A stretch of DNA of 64,000 nucleotides, from the NCBI RefSeq assembly GCF_001436305.1, contig NZ_AZFO01000003.1:47656-111655 (forward strand), in the 5' to 3' direction. Every line of letters starts with the position of its first letter. The stretch's first letter is position 1. The notes under the pieces are model-generated. The model searched no databases. It saw nothing but the letters and a program-made list of their open reading frames with translations, and had not been told where the DNA came from. This document shows, piece by piece, positions 12,696 to 24,220 of this stretch. The position numbers and the translations under genes are program-made. The DNA comes from Lactobacillus ultunensis DSM 16047 (GTDB lineage: Bacteria > Bacillota > Bacilli > Lactobacillales > Lactobacillaceae).

Positions 12696-14849
12696 TTAGT
12701 TATCTTTGTGTTCATCATCTGCAGAAGAATCATTTGCGTCTTGATCCTTTTCTGGATTTTCTGCATTGTGTTCTTCAACTTCATGATTCTTTTCTGATGG
12801 AGTTTCCAAAGCATTCTTTTCTTGATCATCTAATGATTGATCAGAATCTTTCTTTTCTGCTTTTTCAACTTCACGCTTTTCTGCAGCAGCCTTAGCTTCT
12901 TCATAAGTTGAAGCCTTTGATTCACTTGGATATTCGTTTTCATCCTTTTCTGGCATCTTACCAGTCTTGTACAAGGACATGATTTGCTTTTCATCCAAAG
13001 TCTCATACTTAAGCAGAGCTTCAGCAATAATTCTGTGCTTTTCCTTGTTATCCTTAACGATTTCAAGGGCCTTAGCATGAGCTTCATCCAAGATCTTCTT
13101 AACAGCTTCATCAATCTTAGCAGAAGTTGCTTCACTGTATGGCTTAAAGCCGTATGGATTGGTTTCGCCTTCTTTTTCAAGTTCAACCATTCCTAATTCG
13201 TCAGTCATACCATAGTTAACAACCATGCTATGAGCAATTTGTGTAGCCTGTTCAAAGTCATTTGAAGCACCAGTTGACTTATCACCGATAGTTGCCTCTT
13301 CACCAGCACGACCACCCATCAGACCAACAATTTGTTCAAATAATTGTTTCTTAGTCAAAATGAATTGGTCATCCTTTGGCAACATGATGTTATAACCACC
13401 AGCACGACCACGTGGCACAATGGTTACCTTACGTACAGTTCTTGAGTCACTTAAAACTAAACCACAGATTGAGTGACCAGCTTCGTGGAAAGCAACTCTA
13501 CGTCTTTCTGATTCTGCAATTAAGCGATCCTTCTTAGCAGGACCGGCGATAACTCGGTCTTCAGCTTCATCAATATCTGATGCCGTAATTTGAGTACCAT
13601 TTCTACGAGCAGCCACCAAAGCAGCTTCATTCAAAACGTTAGCCAAATCAGCACCTACAAAGCCTGGAGTTTGACGAGCAACTTCCTTCAGGTCAACATC
13701 AGGAGCAAGTGGCTTGTTCTTAGCGTGAACCTTTAAAATAGCCTCACGACCACGAACATCTGGGCGACCAACTAAAACCTTACGGTCGAAACGACCTGGA
13801 CGAAGCAAAGCTGGGTCCAATACATCTGAACGGTTAGTAGCTGCGATAACAATTACGCCTTCATCGCCTTCGAACCCATCCATTTCAACCAATAATTGGT
13901 TCAAAGTTTGCTCACGTTCATCGTTGCCACCGCCAGTACCGTTACCACGACGACGACCAATGGCATCAATTTCATCAATAAAGATAATACTTGGCGCGTT
14001 CTTCTTGGCGTTGTTGAACAAGTCACGTACACGACTTGCACCCACACCAACAAACATTTCAACGAAGTCTGAACCTGAGATTGAGTAAAATGGTACGTTA
14101 GCTTCACCAGCTACAGCACGAGCAAGTAAGGTTTTACCAGTACCAGGAGGACCCTCAAGCAAAACACCAGATGGGATTCTTGCGCCCAACTTAGTGTACT
14201 TCGATGGATCTTTCAAAAATTCAACAACTTCGACTAATTCTTGCTTTTCTTCTTCTTCACCGGCTACGTCAGAGAAACGAACCTTATTCTTAGAAGGATC
14301 TTCTGGCTTAACGTGTGAACGGCCAAAATTCATAATTCCGCCGCTGCCACCACGTCCTGCGCCACCTTGGTTCATCATCATCCAAAGCATGACAATAAAC
14401 AAAACGGTTGGCACAAGCATGACAATGGTTGAAATCCAATTGCCAGATTGTGATTCTCCTTGAGTTGTCATCCGAGCATTACTCTTTTGTGCCAAGTTTT
14501 GCACGTTAGAAACGGTAGAATCATTTTGTAACATGGTGGTAGAGAAGCGTGATACTTTTCTACTTGAATTATTACTAAAGAAATCAAAACTATTATTTGA
14601 TTGATTCTTTGTTGTTTGTGCAGTCTTGTAATCACCTGAAACGGTATATACGCCATTAGCAGGTTGAACACTAAAGTTTTTAACTTTGCCTTGGCGTAGA
14701 TCTTTAACAAATTGGGAGTAGCTGATATTTTCAGAACTACCGCTATTGTTAGAGCCGCCTAGTGCCCAGTTGATTCCCCATAGGAGCAGAAGGAACACAA
14801 CTATATAGAATAGGCCGTTAGAAAGCAGCCGATTCCGGTTATTCTTCAT
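12696..14849 (-). CDS. ftsH: ATP-dependent membrane metalloprotease FtsH
   Basis: Membrane-anchored AAA+ zinc protease, about 717 aa. Start ATG at 14849 (MKNNRNRLL), 6 bases after GGAGG; the longer TTG start at 14864 lies within that ribosome binding site. Two membrane segments (about residues 13-31 and 137-160) flank an extracytoplasmic domain. Walker A GPPGTGKT is at about 233-240, Walker B IIFIDEID follows, and zinc ligands HEAGH are at 455-459. The C-terminal 80 residues are very acidic and Lys/Glu-rich. Located between tilS and hslO, the conserved order. Confidence 0.97.
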   Translation of the reverse strand: MKNNRNRLLSNGLFYIVVFLLLLWGINWALGGSNNSGSSENISYSQFVKDLRQGKVKNFSVQPANGVYTVSGDYKTAQTTKNQSNNSFDFFSNNSSRKVSRFSTTMLQNDSTVSNVQNLAQKSNARMTTQGESQSGNWISTIVMLVPTVLFIVMLWMMMNQGGAGRGGSGGIMNFGRSHVKPEDPSKNKVRFSDVAGEEEEKQELVEVVEFLKDPSKYTKLGARIPSGVLLEGPPGTGKTLLARAVAGEANVPFYSISGSDFVEMFVGVGASRVRDLFNNAKKNAPSIIFIDEIDAIGRRRGNGTGGGNDEREQTLNQLLVEMDGFEGDEGVIVIAATNRSDVLDPALLRPGRFDRKVLVGRPDVRGREAILKVHAKNKPLAPDVDLKEVARQTPGFVGADLANVLNEAALVAARRNGTQITASDIDEAEDRVIAGPAKKDRLIAESERRRVAFHEAGHSICGLVLSDSRTVRKVTIVPRGRAGGYNIMLPKDDQFILTKKQLFEQIVGLMGGRAGEEATIGDKSTGASNDFEQATQIAHSMVVNYGMTDELGMVELEKEGETNPYGFKPYSEATSAKIDEAVKKILDEAHAKALEIVKDNKEKHRIIAEALLKYETLDEKQIMSLYKTGKMPEKDENEYPSESKASTYEEAKAAAEKREVEKAEKKDSDQSLDDQEKNALETPSEKNHEVEEHNAENPEKDQDANDSSADDEHKDN

Positions 14850-14923
14850 AAAAAACCTCCGCAAAGTCTTTAAGTTATACGTTTAAAATTCTATCACAAA
14901 TTTCGATGTGACCACTAATATTT

Positions 14924-16201
14924 TCAACTATCTTTGTAGACTTTTAAAAAATCATATAGATAATAATGACACCCATTTTTACACCACTTTTGACTTTGAT
15001 AAGTTTGTTCTACAAAAACAGGTTCATCATCTACATAAATAGTTAAACATAATGCTCTCAAGGACAATGGGATAGCATTTTCTGCAAACTTCTTTTTTGC
15101 TTTCACTCGTTGTCCGTTTTGTAAAAGCAATTTGTATCCCACCATTAAAGAACCAGCGCTAAAATTCACGTTTGTATTAAACCAAAAGTCACCGATTGCT
15201 TTTTGATTTTCCTTTCTTTTAGTAGTTAAAACCAATTTTCTTCCTTGAAAAATAAATTCCTGATCTACTTTAATTGTTTGCGGTTCAACTACCTTTGCCA
15301 TATTTTTTCTAAACAGATAAAAATATCCTTGATATTTCTGTACATCAAAATTACCCAAATTCTGATTAACTCGCCGATGATATTTTTGCCAAATAGCCTT
15401 TTGCCAAAAAATGGTTGTTTCATCCGTTGTTAAATTAGCCAATTTTTCCTCAGAAATACGATAAGCTCGTCCTAAAAAAGGTTCTACTGTGCCAATTTCA
15501 GTCAATCTATCATCTACCATCTCAACTAATTTGTTCATTTTCTGACTAAAATTTAGAGCATTATGCAATAAAGCAGGATTCTCTTTTTTTAAAAGTGGCA
15601 CCACATGATGACGCAAACGATTGCGCATTGTTTCGTCTTCTTCATTGGTAGAATCGATTATAAATGAAATTTCATGGGTTCGATCATAATCAAGCAGCTC
15701 TTGCTTGCTATAAGCTAACAAGGGTCTTAACAACTTAATTCCATGCATCTTCCCTATAGCTTGTAAACTATTCATTTCTTCAGGATTACCTGAACGGATA
15801 AACTTAAGCAAAATATTCTCTAACAAATCATCCCCGTGATGGGCTGTTAACAGATAATCTGCATTTTGTTCATTAGCCACCATAGTTAAGAAAGCATATC
15901 GTGCATGCCGCGCTGCAGCTTCAACACCCCTTTGAGGCTGCTGGGACTTTAACCATTTAGTAGAAAAAAATGGTATTTCTTTTTGACGACAATATTTTTT
16001 TAAAATTTCTGTTTCTTTCTCACTATCTACACGTAATTGATGATCGAAGTGAGCTGCAATGACTGCAAAATTACATTTCTTTTGCATCCCCCACAACATA
16101 TCAAGCAAAGCCATCGAATCGGGCCCTGCACTTGAGGCAACTAGTAATTTCTTATCATTTAAATCTATCTGGTTTTCTTCAAAAAAATCTACAATTTTCA
16201 T
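14924..16201 (-). CDS. tilS: tRNA(Ile)-lysidine synthetase
   Basis: Converts C34 of tRNA-Ile(CAU) to lysidine so that it reads AUA, 425 aa. N-type ATP pyrophosphatase loop SAGPDS at residues 24-29 (usual consensus SGGxDS, so one Gly is replaced by Ala). HHGDDLLEN and the RNRLRHH region are present, and the C-terminal TilS domain follows. Ribosome binding site AGGG. Upstream is the S1-domain gene and a hairpin; downstream is ftsH. Confidence 0.94.
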   Translation of the reverse strand: MKIVDFFEENQIDLNDKKLLVASSAGPDSMALLDMLWGMQKKCNFAVIAAHFDHQLRVDSEKETEILKKYCRQKEIPFFSTKWLKSQQPQRGVEAAARHARYAFLTMVANEQNADYLLTAHHGDDLLENILLKFIRSGNPEEMNSLQAIGKMHGIKLLRPLLAYSKQELLDYDRTHEISFIIDSTNEEDETMRNRLRHHVVPLLKKENPALLHNALNFSQKMNKLVEMVDDRLTEIGTVEPFLGRAYRISEEKLANLTTDETTIFWQKAIWQKYHRRVNQNLGNFDVQKYQGYFYLFRKNMAKVVEPQTIKVDQEFIFQGRKLVLTTKRKENQKAIGDFWFNTNVNFSAGSLMVGYKLLLQNGQRVKAKKKFAENAIPLSLRALCLTIYVDDEPVFVEQTYQSQKWCKNGCHYYLYDFLKVYKDS

Positions 16202-16214
16202 AAATTTTCCCTAG

Positions 16215-16242
16215 CAAAAAATGACCCATTACAGGTCATTTT
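16215..16242 (-). terminator. Hairpin between the S1 gene and tilS
   Basis: AAATGACC / GGGTCATTT stem with six T on the minus strand. It leaves almost no room for a tilS promoter, so it probably lowers rather than stops transcription into the essential tilS gene. Confidence 0.65.
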
Positions 16243-16605
16243 CTAGTTTTCAGTTAAAGCTTGCTTTAATTTTTCAATTTCTTCTTTGGCATCTTTAGCT
16301 GTTTTATTCAATATTTGGTCAAAATTGGCCGGCTTAACATCAGAAAACTGATTATCATGATCTATTAATTCAGGATCATTTACTCGGCTAATCGACAAAC
16401 TAAATCTACCTTTATTAACATGCAAAACCACTACTCGAACTTCTTGCCCAATTTTATATTGTCTTCTCTCTCTTGGCCAATTATTACCAAAATCACTATG
16501 ATGTACCAAGCCTGAGTGTCTATTAGGCAAAGTAACAAAAATGCCTAAGTCAGTGATATTGTTGATTACTCCAGTAACTCGGTTACCAGCCTGATATTTT
16601 TTCAT
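16243..16605 (-). CDS. S1-domain RNA-binding protein (YabR-like)
   Basis: 120 aa. One S1 OB-fold at residues 1-75 (GNRVTGVINNITDLGIFVTL ... KIGQEVRVVVL ... RFSLS), followed by a charged helical tail. Likely binds RNA or ribosomes; the exact role is unknown. Its start codon overlaps the stop of the divIC-like gene by one base (TAATG), so translation is coupled. Confidence 0.85.
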   Translation of the reverse strand: MKKYQAGNRVTGVINNITDLGIFVTLPNRHSGLVHHSDFGNNWPRERRQYKIGQEVRVVVLHVNKGRFSLSISRVNDPELIDHDNQFSDVKPANFDQILNKTAKDAKEEIEKLKQALTEN

Positions 16606-16982
16606 TAATTATTATCGTTTCCTTCGTGGACGTTATAAACTTTTTCATCAGTCTTTGAATAATAAAACTTATAACGAATTAACTTTGCAACGTAATTAGG
16701 ATCTTTTAGATCTTGTTTTTTCGTTGATAATTCACGATCTTGATCCCTTATCGTGGCTAAAGTTTGCTTTTCGGCTTCAACTTGTTTATTAATTCGTCCA
16801 GTTTGAGAAATTTTCGCTGCAATTTGAATGCCTAATAAAACAAAAATAATCGCAAAAATAGCGATAATTCTGTTTAATCGTACACGATGCACTTCTTTTT
16901 CTCTCTTAGCCTGTTTACGTCTTAAACGGGCTCTTTGCTCTTCTGGACTCATCGAATTATAAATACGTGGACCATGACTCAT
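16605..16982 (-). CDS. divIC: Septum formation initiator (DivIC/FtsB family)
   Basis: 125 aa bitopic membrane protein. A basic cytosolic N-terminus, one transmembrane helix (about residues 38-56, IIAIFAIIFVLLGIQIA), then an extracytoplasmic coiled coil (NKQVEAEKQTLATIRDQD). This is the layout of DivIC/FtsB, which links FtsL and DivIB in the divisome. Between the S4 gene and the S1 gene, as in other Firmicutes. Confidence 0.9.
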   Translation of the reverse strand: MSHGPRIYNSMSPEEQRARLRRKQAKREKEVHRVRLNRIIAIFAIIFVLLGIQIAAKISQTGRINKQVEAEKQTLATIRDQDRELSTKKQDLKDPNYVAKLIRYKFYYSKTDEKVYNVHEGNDNN

Positions 16983-17057
16983 TTTTTAAATCCCCTATTA
17001 CTCTGTTAATAAATACAATTAAGTTAAGTATAACAGCGATTTAAATAAAAGTCATTA

Positions 17058-17300
17058 TTAATCAACCAGCTCGTAAAGTTCGCTGGCTTCAGCTTTTTTA
17101 GTGGTTTCACGAATATTTAAAACCTTAGCTTTTATAATTCTAGCTCCGTAGCCAATCTCAATAATATCGTCAATTTTAACATCGTAACTAGATTTGACCA
17201 CACGACCATTAACTTTGATTCGGCCTTGATCAGCCATTTCTTTAGCCACAGTTCTTCTTTTAACTAGTCTAGAAACCTTTAAAAACTTATCAATTCTCAT
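17058..17300 (-). CDS. rqcP: S4-domain RNA-binding protein RqcP
   Basis: 80 aa S4 RNA-binding domain (RIDKFLKVSRLVKRRTVAKE ... GRIKVNGRVVK). The family (YabO/RqcP) acts with RqcH in ribosome-associated quality control of stalled 50S subunits. Start ATG at 17300 with GAGGAG upstream; a longer reading into mfd has no ribosome binding site. Lies 16 bases after mfd and is probably co-transcribed with it. Confidence 0.9.
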   Translation of the reverse strand: MRIDKFLKVSRLVKRRTVAKEMADQGRIKVNGRVVKSSYDVKIDDIIEIGYGARIIKAKVLNIRETTKKAEASELYELVD

Positions 17301-17316
17301 ATTTATCTCCTCAATC

Positions 17317-20300
17317 TTATCTCTGAACAATGTCACTTGCAGCTTGCAAGAATGTAGCTAATTCATTAAACAATACTCGATTTTTCATCTCATCGGGTAT
17401 TTGTAACAAAACTACCATTCTCTTCTCTTGATTCATACTAATGCGAGCCTTCATATTCACATGCTCTAATGCTTTAAAAATATTAGGCCCTTCAAGTTCA
17501 TGCGAAGCTGCATTATTAAATTCGACTTTGATCTTGTCACCATTTTTCAACACAGTCAATGCCTGGGCAAGATCAGCATCAATCTTTAATCCCGCAACAG
17601 CCAATAAATTTTCAACCGCTGCTGGATAATCACCAAAGCGGTCGATTAATTCATCTTCAATTTTATCTAATTCATCTTGATCAGTGACCGCTTTAATCTT
17701 TTTGTAAAATTCAATTTTTTCTTCCTGATCCGCAATATATGTATCTGGAATATATGCCTCAAGCTTAAGATCAATTTCCGCATTTGACTTTTTAATTGTC
17801 TTTTTGCCTTTGCGTTCTTTAATTGCATCACTTAACATTTGTGAATACAAATCATAACCGACGCTGTCAATAAAGCCATGCTGCTGAGCACCTAACATAT
17901 TGCCAGCACCTCTAATTGATAAATCACGCATTGCAATTTTAAATCCTGATCCTAATTCAGTAAAGTCACGAATTGCATCTAACCGTTTTTCACCAACCTC
18001 AGTTAAGACCTTATTAGGCTGATAAAGGAAATAAGCATAAGCTAATCTTGCACTACGGCCAATTCGGCCACGCAATTGATAAAGCTGGCTTAAACCATAA
18101 TGATCTGCATCCTCAATAATCATTGTATTAACGTTAGGCATATCAATCCCTGTTTCAATGATTGTCGTAGTAACTAAAATATCGAATTCACGGTTTAAAA
18201 AGCGATACAAAATATCCTCTAACTGATTTTGACTCATTCGTCCATGCGCACTTGCAATCCGAGCATTTGGAATAAGCTGCTGCAATTTTTCTACAGTTTC
18301 ATCAATATCGCTAATTCGATTATACAAATAAAAGACCTGCCCACCACGTTGCATTTCTCTAAGGCAGGCATCCTTAACTACACTAGGGATTTGTTCCATA
18401 ACATAAGTTTGAATAGGATATCTATTTTGTGGTGGAGTTTCCATTACAGATAAATCACGTACACCGACCATTGACATATGCAAGGTTCGTGGAATTGGAG
18501 TCGCAGTTAATGTTAAAACATCAATATTAGCTTTTAATTGCTTCAACTTTTCCTTATGTTTAACACCAAAACGCTGCTCTTCATCAACTATCAGCAACCC
18601 TAAGTCTTTAAAATGAACATCTTTAGATAAAAGACGGTGCGTACCAACAACCAAATCAATTTTGCCGTCTTCAAGTCCTTCAATAATCTCTTTAGATTCA
18701 GCTGGTGTTTGAAAACGCGACAACATAGCTGTATTTACTGGAAAGTCCTTAAAACGATCCTGAATAGTTTCATAGTGTTGTTGTGCCAAAATCGTAGTAG
18801 GTACTAAAAAAGCTACTTGTTTATTATCTTGAATTGCCTTAAAAGCTGCTCTTAAAGCAACTTCAGTTTTACCAAAACCAACATCCCCTACCAATAAGCG
18901 ATCCATTGGCTTCGGTTTTTCCATATCTTCTTTAATTTCCTTAATCGACCGTAACTGGTCAGGTGTCTCCGGATATGGAAAGGCATCATCAAATTGCTTT
19001 TGTAAATCATCATCAGGTGAAAAAGCAAAACCTTTTTCTGATTCACGCTTAGCGTAAAGTTCGATTAAATCATCTGCAATATCTTCAACCTTAGACTGAA
19101 CTTTCCGTTTAGTTTTAGCCCATTCGCTACCACCTAATTTATTAATATGAGGCGTTTTCCCTTCAGATGCCACATACTTTTGTACCAAACTCAATTGATC
19201 AGCTGGCACGAATAACTGATCACCATGCTGGTACGTAATTGTAATGTAGTCACGTTTAACACCATTGTTCTCTAGAGTCTTGATACCCTCAAAGCGTCCA
19301 ATTCCGTGATTAACATGTACTACATAGTCGCCTGGTTTTAATTCGGTGTAATTACGCAATCTTTGCGCATTTTCCAGAGTTTTAATACGTTTCTTACGTT
19401 GAGGACGCTTATTAAAGAGTTCTCGTTCAGTTAAATAGACTAGATTAACGGTGGGTAAAGTAAAACCGCTAGTATATCCCCCAGCAACAATTTGTGTTTT
19501 TCCTTCAACAATTTCATCTTCGCCAACAATCGGTAAATTTAAACCGAAATCAACCATCGTTTGATCAATTTGACGAGCTCTTTTTTCATTATCAGCTTGC
19601 AAAACAACTGTTTGACCAGTCTTTTGATAAGATTCAATTTCTGATTTGATCAATGGCATTTGGCTAAAGAACTGTTCAGGCTCTCGAGTTTGCCAATTAA
19701 GCATTTGACCTAAACGCAAACGTCCCATGCTACGTTGAAATAATGAGAAGTAAATCCGATGATGTTTATCCTTAGAAAAGACTTTTGCAAAATCTAACCG
19801 TAAGCTTTGATGTGGCAACATTGCTCCCGTCTTTAATTCATCATTGATGAATGCGGTATTCTGCTTATCTACATCATCAATAGATTGTTTGATCAAAGGT
19901 AAATCATCTAATAAAATCTGACCATTTTTAGGTAAATACTCTAATAAACTGCTTGGATTTTCAATAAGATAATCAACTAAAAAAGCATAGTTCTTAGGCA
20001 GCCCACCATCTTCTAGATTATCTAGCGCTACTGTAAAGTGATCTTTAACAGCTTTATCTGGTGCAGGTGCGTCTTGCATGTCTTTTTTGATTTTATCTGC
20101 AGCTTGTAGAATAGCTTCTCTTGAGAATACTCGATCTTGTGCAGCCGCAACTTCTACATGATCAATTTCTTTCTGGCTACGTTGACTAGACAAATCAAAT
20201 TCTTTAATAGTGTCAATTTCATCACCGAAGAATTCAATTCTAACCGGGTTTTCTCGGTCCAATGGATAAATATCTAAAATATCTCCACGAATAGCGAACT

Positions 20301-20811
20301 CGCCTGGACGAGCAACTAAAGCTTCTTTTTTGTATCCTGATTGAACCAGCCAATTATTTAATTCTGACAGCTCATATTCTTTTTCAGGGACAAAATCTCT
20401 ACGAGCTTCTGCAAAAGCTTGAGGAGCAGATAGTTTATATTGCAATCCTTGGGGCGTTGTTACAATTATGCCAGGACGCCCACTCAATAAAAAATTGAGT
20501 GCCTGGATACGGCTACTCAATTCATCTGGCGAACTTACTGCTGTTTGAGTTGCAATCGTGGCATCAACTGGAAAATATTGCGCCGCATCATCATCTAAAA
20601 TCGCATTTAGTTCACCATATAAGTTCTGTGCTTTGCTTTCGTTTTCTTCAAGTAAGATAAGCGGTGCCTTTAATTCAGAAACTATCTGTTTTAAAAGCAG
20701 ACTAAAAGCACCGGCATTAGCGCTAGTGATTAGTGAGTTTTTTACTTGTTTTGTTTTTGCAATAAAATTGTTTAAATCTTTATCTTTATTAAGTATTTCT
20801 GTCAAACGCAT
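17317..20811 (-). CDS. mfd: Transcription-repair coupling factor Mfd
   Basis: DNA translocase that removes stalled RNA polymerase and recruits UvrA, 1164 aa. UvrB-like N-terminal region (1-330), RNA polymerase interaction domain from about 488 (KPGDYVVHVNHGIGRFEGI), Walker A GDVGFGKT at 642-649, DEEQ box at 743-746, translocase motifs (RGRIGRS), and a C-terminal TRCF domain. The start lies one base after the pth stop with no clear ribosome binding site, so translation is probably coupled to pth. Confidence 0.96.
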   Translation of the reverse strand: MRLTEILNKDKDLNNFIAKTKQVKNSLITSANAGAFSLLLKQIVSELKAPLILLEENESKAQNLYGELNAILDDDAAQYFPVDATIATQTAVSSPDELSSRIQALNFLLSGRPGIIVTTPQGLQYKLSAPQAFAEARRDFVPEKEYELSELNNWLVQSGYKKEALVARPGEFAIRGDILDIYPLDRENPVRIEFFGDEIDTIKEFDLSSQRSQKEIDHVEVAAAQDRVFSREAILQAADKIKKDMQDAPAPDKAVKDHFTVALDNLEDGGLPKNYAFLVDYLIENPSSLLEYLPKNGQILLDDLPLIKQSIDDVDKQNTAFINDELKTGAMLPHQSLRLDFAKVFSKDKHHRIYFSLFQRSMGRLRLGQMLNWQTREPEQFFSQMPLIKSEIESYQKTGQTVVLQADNEKRARQIDQTMVDFGLNLPIVGEDEIVEGKTQIVAGGYTSGFTLPTVNLVYLTERELFNKRPQRKKRIKTLENAQRLRNYTELKPGDYVVHVNHGIGRFEGIKTLENNGVKRDYITITYQHGDQLFVPADQLSLVQKYVASEGKTPHINKLGGSEWAKTKRKVQSKVEDIADDLIELYAKRESEKGFAFSPDDDLQKQFDDAFPYPETPDQLRSIKEIKEDMEKPKPMDRLLVGDVGFGKTEVALRAAFKAIQDNKQVAFLVPTTILAQQHYETIQDRFKDFPVNTAMLSRFQTPAESKEIIEGLEDGKIDLVVGTHRLLSKDVHFKDLGLLIVDEEQRFGVKHKEKLKQLKANIDVLTLTATPIPRTLHMSMVGVRDLSVMETPPQNRYPIQTYVMEQIPSVVKDACLREMQRGGQVFYLYNRISDIDETVEKLQQLIPNARIASAHGRMSQNQLEDILYRFLNREFDILVTTTIIETGIDMPNVNTMIIEDADHYGLSQLYQLRGRIGRSARLAYAYFLYQPNKVLTEVGEKRLDAIRDFTELGSGFKIAMRDLSIRGAGNMLGAQQHGFIDSVGYDLYSQMLSDAIKERKGKKTIKKSNAEIDLKLEAYIPDTYIADQEEKIEFYKKIKAVTDQDELDKIEDELIDRFGDYPAAVENLLAVAGLKIDADLAQALTVLKNGDKIKVEFNNAASHELEGPNIFKALEHVNMKARISMNQEKRMVVLLQIPDEMKNRVLFNELATFLQAASDIVQR

Positions 20812-20812
20812 T

Positions 20813-21370
20813 TTAATTATATTTATTCATCAAATATTGACTATCATGACCCGCAATGAAGTCATCGATAATCTTTACACTTGTATCAAATGCATCATCC
20901 ATCAACTTTTGTTGTTCGTCATTAAACGGTGTTAATACCCAAGAAACAACTGTAGCATTTTTAGGGTGACGAATACCTATTTTCAAACGGTTAAATTTTT
21001 CCGTTCCTAAATCACGGATAATGCTTTTAATTCCATTATGACCGCCAGATTTACCATTAGCTCTGATCCTAATCTTGCCAATAGGCATGTCCATATCATC
21101 TTGAATAATTAAAACATCTTCAGGATCAACTTTAAAGAAATTAGCTACTTGGCTAACTGAACGACCTGACTCATTCATATAAGTTTGTGGTTCAAGCAAA
21201 ATTACATCTTCCCCATTAACCTTTTGCTTGGTCCAATGTCCTTCAAATTTATCTTTATCTAATGACAATCCCTTTTCATTAAGGTAATGATCCATTGTCA
21301 TAAAACCAGTATTGTGTTTAGTTTTATCGTACTTTTGACCTGGATTGCCTAGGCCCGCAATTATCTTCAT
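20813..21370 (-). CDS. pth: Peptidyl-tRNA hydrolase
   Basis: Releases tRNA from prematurely freed peptidyl-tRNA, 185 aa. Family motif AGLGNPGQKYDKTKHNTGF with Asn9 and the catalytic His19, plus SGGHNGIKSI. First gene of a pth-mfd-rqcP-divIC-S1-tilS series, transcribed away from the divergent ldh gene. Confidence 0.95.
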   Translation of the reverse strand: MKIIAGLGNPGQKYDKTKHNTGFMTMDHYLNEKGLSLDKDKFEGHWTKQKVNGEDVILLEPQTYMNESGRSVSQVANFFKVDPEDVLIIQDDMDMPIGKIRIRANGKSGGHNGIKSIIRDLGTEKFNRLKIGIRHPKNATVVSWVLTPFNDEQQKLMDDAFDTSVKIIDDFIAGHDSQYLMNKYN

Positions 21371-21432
21371 TTATATATACCCCTCATTACAACATAATCC
21401 CTCATATCATAGCACAAACCCGAAATAATAAT

Positions 21433-22477
<1,045 letters not shown>

Positions 22478-22506
22478 TTCCAATAAGTTTTTAACGCTTA
22501 TTATCA

Positions 22507-22541
22507 AAAGCATCCCTTCAATTAAGAAGAGATGCTTTTTT
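22507..22541 (+). terminator. Terminator after ldh
   Basis: AAAGCATC / GATGCTTT stem with an inner CTTC/GAAG extension and six T on the plus strand. Confidence 0.85.
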
Positions 22542-22598
22542 ATTTGACTAACTATTGTTAAAATATATTTGACAATATTAGCAGGTCTTTAATTAATA

Positions 22599-22627
22599 TT
22601 TAATTAACTCATCGATTATGCTATAAT
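22599..22627 (+). promoter_or_regulatory. Promoter of the CBS-domain gene
   Basis: Extended -10 TGCTATAAT (22619-22627) with weak -35 TTTAAT. A second possible promoter is TTGACA at 22569 with ATTAAT 17 bases later. Confidence 0.55.
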
Positions 22628-22660
22628 TACTTGTAACATTTTCACTTTGGAGGCGAACTC

Positions 22661-23368
22661 ATGCTTATTAAATCTTTGGTCATTAAGAAAGATTACTTAA
22701 CTACAGTTAATGAAAAAGCCACACTAGCAGAAGCATTAAAAGTTCTAGAAGATTCAGGATATAGATGTGTACCTATCGTAGACGACACCGGCACAATTTT
22801 CCGTGGTAACATTTATAAGATGCACATCTATCGTCATAAGTCACAAGGTGGCGATATGAATTTACCAGTAACTTATTTGCTTAAGAACGCTACTAAGACG
22901 ATTAAGGTTAACTCACCATTCTTTAAAGTATTCTTCAACATTAAGGACTTGCCATACATCGCTGTTCTTGATGAAGAGAATCATTTTTATGGTATTCTTA
23001 CTCACTCAAGATTGCTTGATATGTTGTCCGATGCTTGGGATATCAAGAACGGTTCTTACGTCTTAACTGTCTTATCTGATAACGCACGTGGTAATTTAAT
23101 TAAAATGTCAAAAATTGTTTCTAAACACACTAACATGTCCAGTGTTATGACACTTGATGCTGCAGCTGGTGAACTTGAAGGCGACTTTGTAAGAAGAACC
23201 CTCTTTACTTTACCTGCTGGTGTATCCGAAATTACTATGAAGACAATTGTTGATAAACTTCAACGAAAGGGCTTTGTTGTTTCTGAAATCGAAGACTTGC
23301 AAGCTGGAATGACCATCATGAGTGATGAAAATCCAGGTGTTTTTATTGAACGTCCAGAAAAAGATTAG
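22661..23368 (+). CDS. CBS-pair protein with C-terminal ACT-like domain (CbpA-like)
   Basis: 235 aa, cytosolic. Two CBS repeats fill residues 1-125 (VNEKATLAEALKVLEDSGYRCVPIVDD ... HFYGILTHSRLLDML). Residues 140-215 form an ACT-like alpha/beta domain (VLTVLSDNARGNLIKMSKIVS). This architecture is that of CbpA-type cyclic-di-AMP binding proteins, so a signalling role is plausible but unproven. Single gene with its own promoter and terminator. Confidence 0.75.
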   Translation: MLIKSLVIKKDYLTTVNEKATLAEALKVLEDSGYRCVPIVDDTGTIFRGNIYKMHIYRHKSQGGDMNLPVTYLLKNATKTIKVNSPFFKVFFNIKDLPYIAVLDEENHFYGILTHSRLLDMLSDAWDIKNGSYVLTVLSDNARGNLIKMSKIVSKHTNMSSVMTLDAAAGELEGDFVRRTLFTLPAGVSEITMKTIVDKLQRKGFVVSEIEDLQAGMTIMSDENPGVFIERPEKD

Positions 23369-23379
23369 CAATTAATATT

Positions 23380-23426
23380 AAAAGCTTCTAGGCATTACCT
23401 TAATGATACTGCCTAGAAGCTTTTTT
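23380..23426. terminator. Bidirectional terminator
   Basis: 15-bp stem AAAGCTTCTAGGCA / TGCCTAGAAGCTTT with T runs on both strands, between convergent genes. Confidence 0.85.
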
Positions 23427-23429
23427 CTT

Positions 23430-24059
23430 TTATTTTACTAAACCTAAAAATTGTAATGGTGATCTAGTTAAATATCCTGCAATATAACGTCGCATATCCG
23501 CAGGGGAAAGTTCATCATTATAACTAATCAACCGTAATACAATATTAATAACGTCTCTATCAAAGATATCTAAAACCATGTCTGGTGGAATAGCCTGCTC
23601 ATTTTCTAAAATTGCTTGATAATTTGGTTGCATCTTTTTCATTCGTTTAGCGAATTCTTGATTGGCCGCTTTAACCATCTTGTTAATGAAACGAATGTCT
23701 CCATTATCTGAGGTTAAAATTTCCAATTTATTTTTATTCCTCAAAAAGAAGTCAATCGAATGTTTAGAAATATTCTCTGCTATCTTAACTAATTCCCACT
23801 GAGTTAAAGCGTGATCAATAGTTCCATTAACTGTATCACTATCTTTACGTAATGCTTCATTAAATTCTGTCAAAAGATCAGTCTCTATTGCCAACAATAA
23901 ATCTTGCGTATCCTTATAATATTGATAAAAAGTACGTGAACTAATTCCAGACGTTAAAATAACATCCTTAACCTTAATCGTACTAAAAGGCTGATTTTGT
24001 ATACATTTTAACAACGCATTTTTAAGATTAAGTTGCGTTGTTTGAGTTCTAATATCCAA
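23430..24059 (-). CDS. TetR/AcrR family regulator
   Basis: About 210 aa. N-terminal helix-turn-helix (IKVKDVILTSGISSRTFYQYYKD), then an all-helical ligand domain ending RRYIAGYLTRSPLQF. I place the start at TTG 24059, reading (M)DIRTQTTQLNLKNA, because AAGGGG lies just upstream and the paralogue at 8256 starts MDIRIVSTKN. The longer start at 24137 adds an unlikely 26 residues. Divergent from the 152-aa hypothetical gene at 24221, which may be its target. Ligand unknown. Confidence 0.85.
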   Translation of the reverse strand: MDIRTQTTQLNLKNALLKCIQNQPFSTIKVKDVILTSGISSRTFYQYYKDTQDLLLAIETDLLTEFNEALRKDSDTVNGTIDHALTQWELVKIAENISKHSIDFFLRNKNKLEILTSDNGDIRFINKMVKAANQEFAKRMKKMQPNYQAILENEQAIPPDMVLDIFDRDVINIVLRLISYNDELSPADMRRYIAGYLTRSPLQFLGLVK

Positions 24060-24220
24060 TATCGCATCCCCTTTATTTAAGAAAAAATAGTAAAAAATTT
24101 TTTTACTAAATAAATCTTGCTTTTCACTTCTTACCATACTGTGTAAGTTCGTCCTATTTTACCATAAACAATATTATAATAGGTGCATAAAAATTAAAAT
24201 TAAAGGAAGATAAAATAATT

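Noticed and set aside
14850..14864. Longer ftsH start at TTG 14864
   Set aside because: The added codons are made of the GGAGG ribosome binding site of the ATG at 14849.
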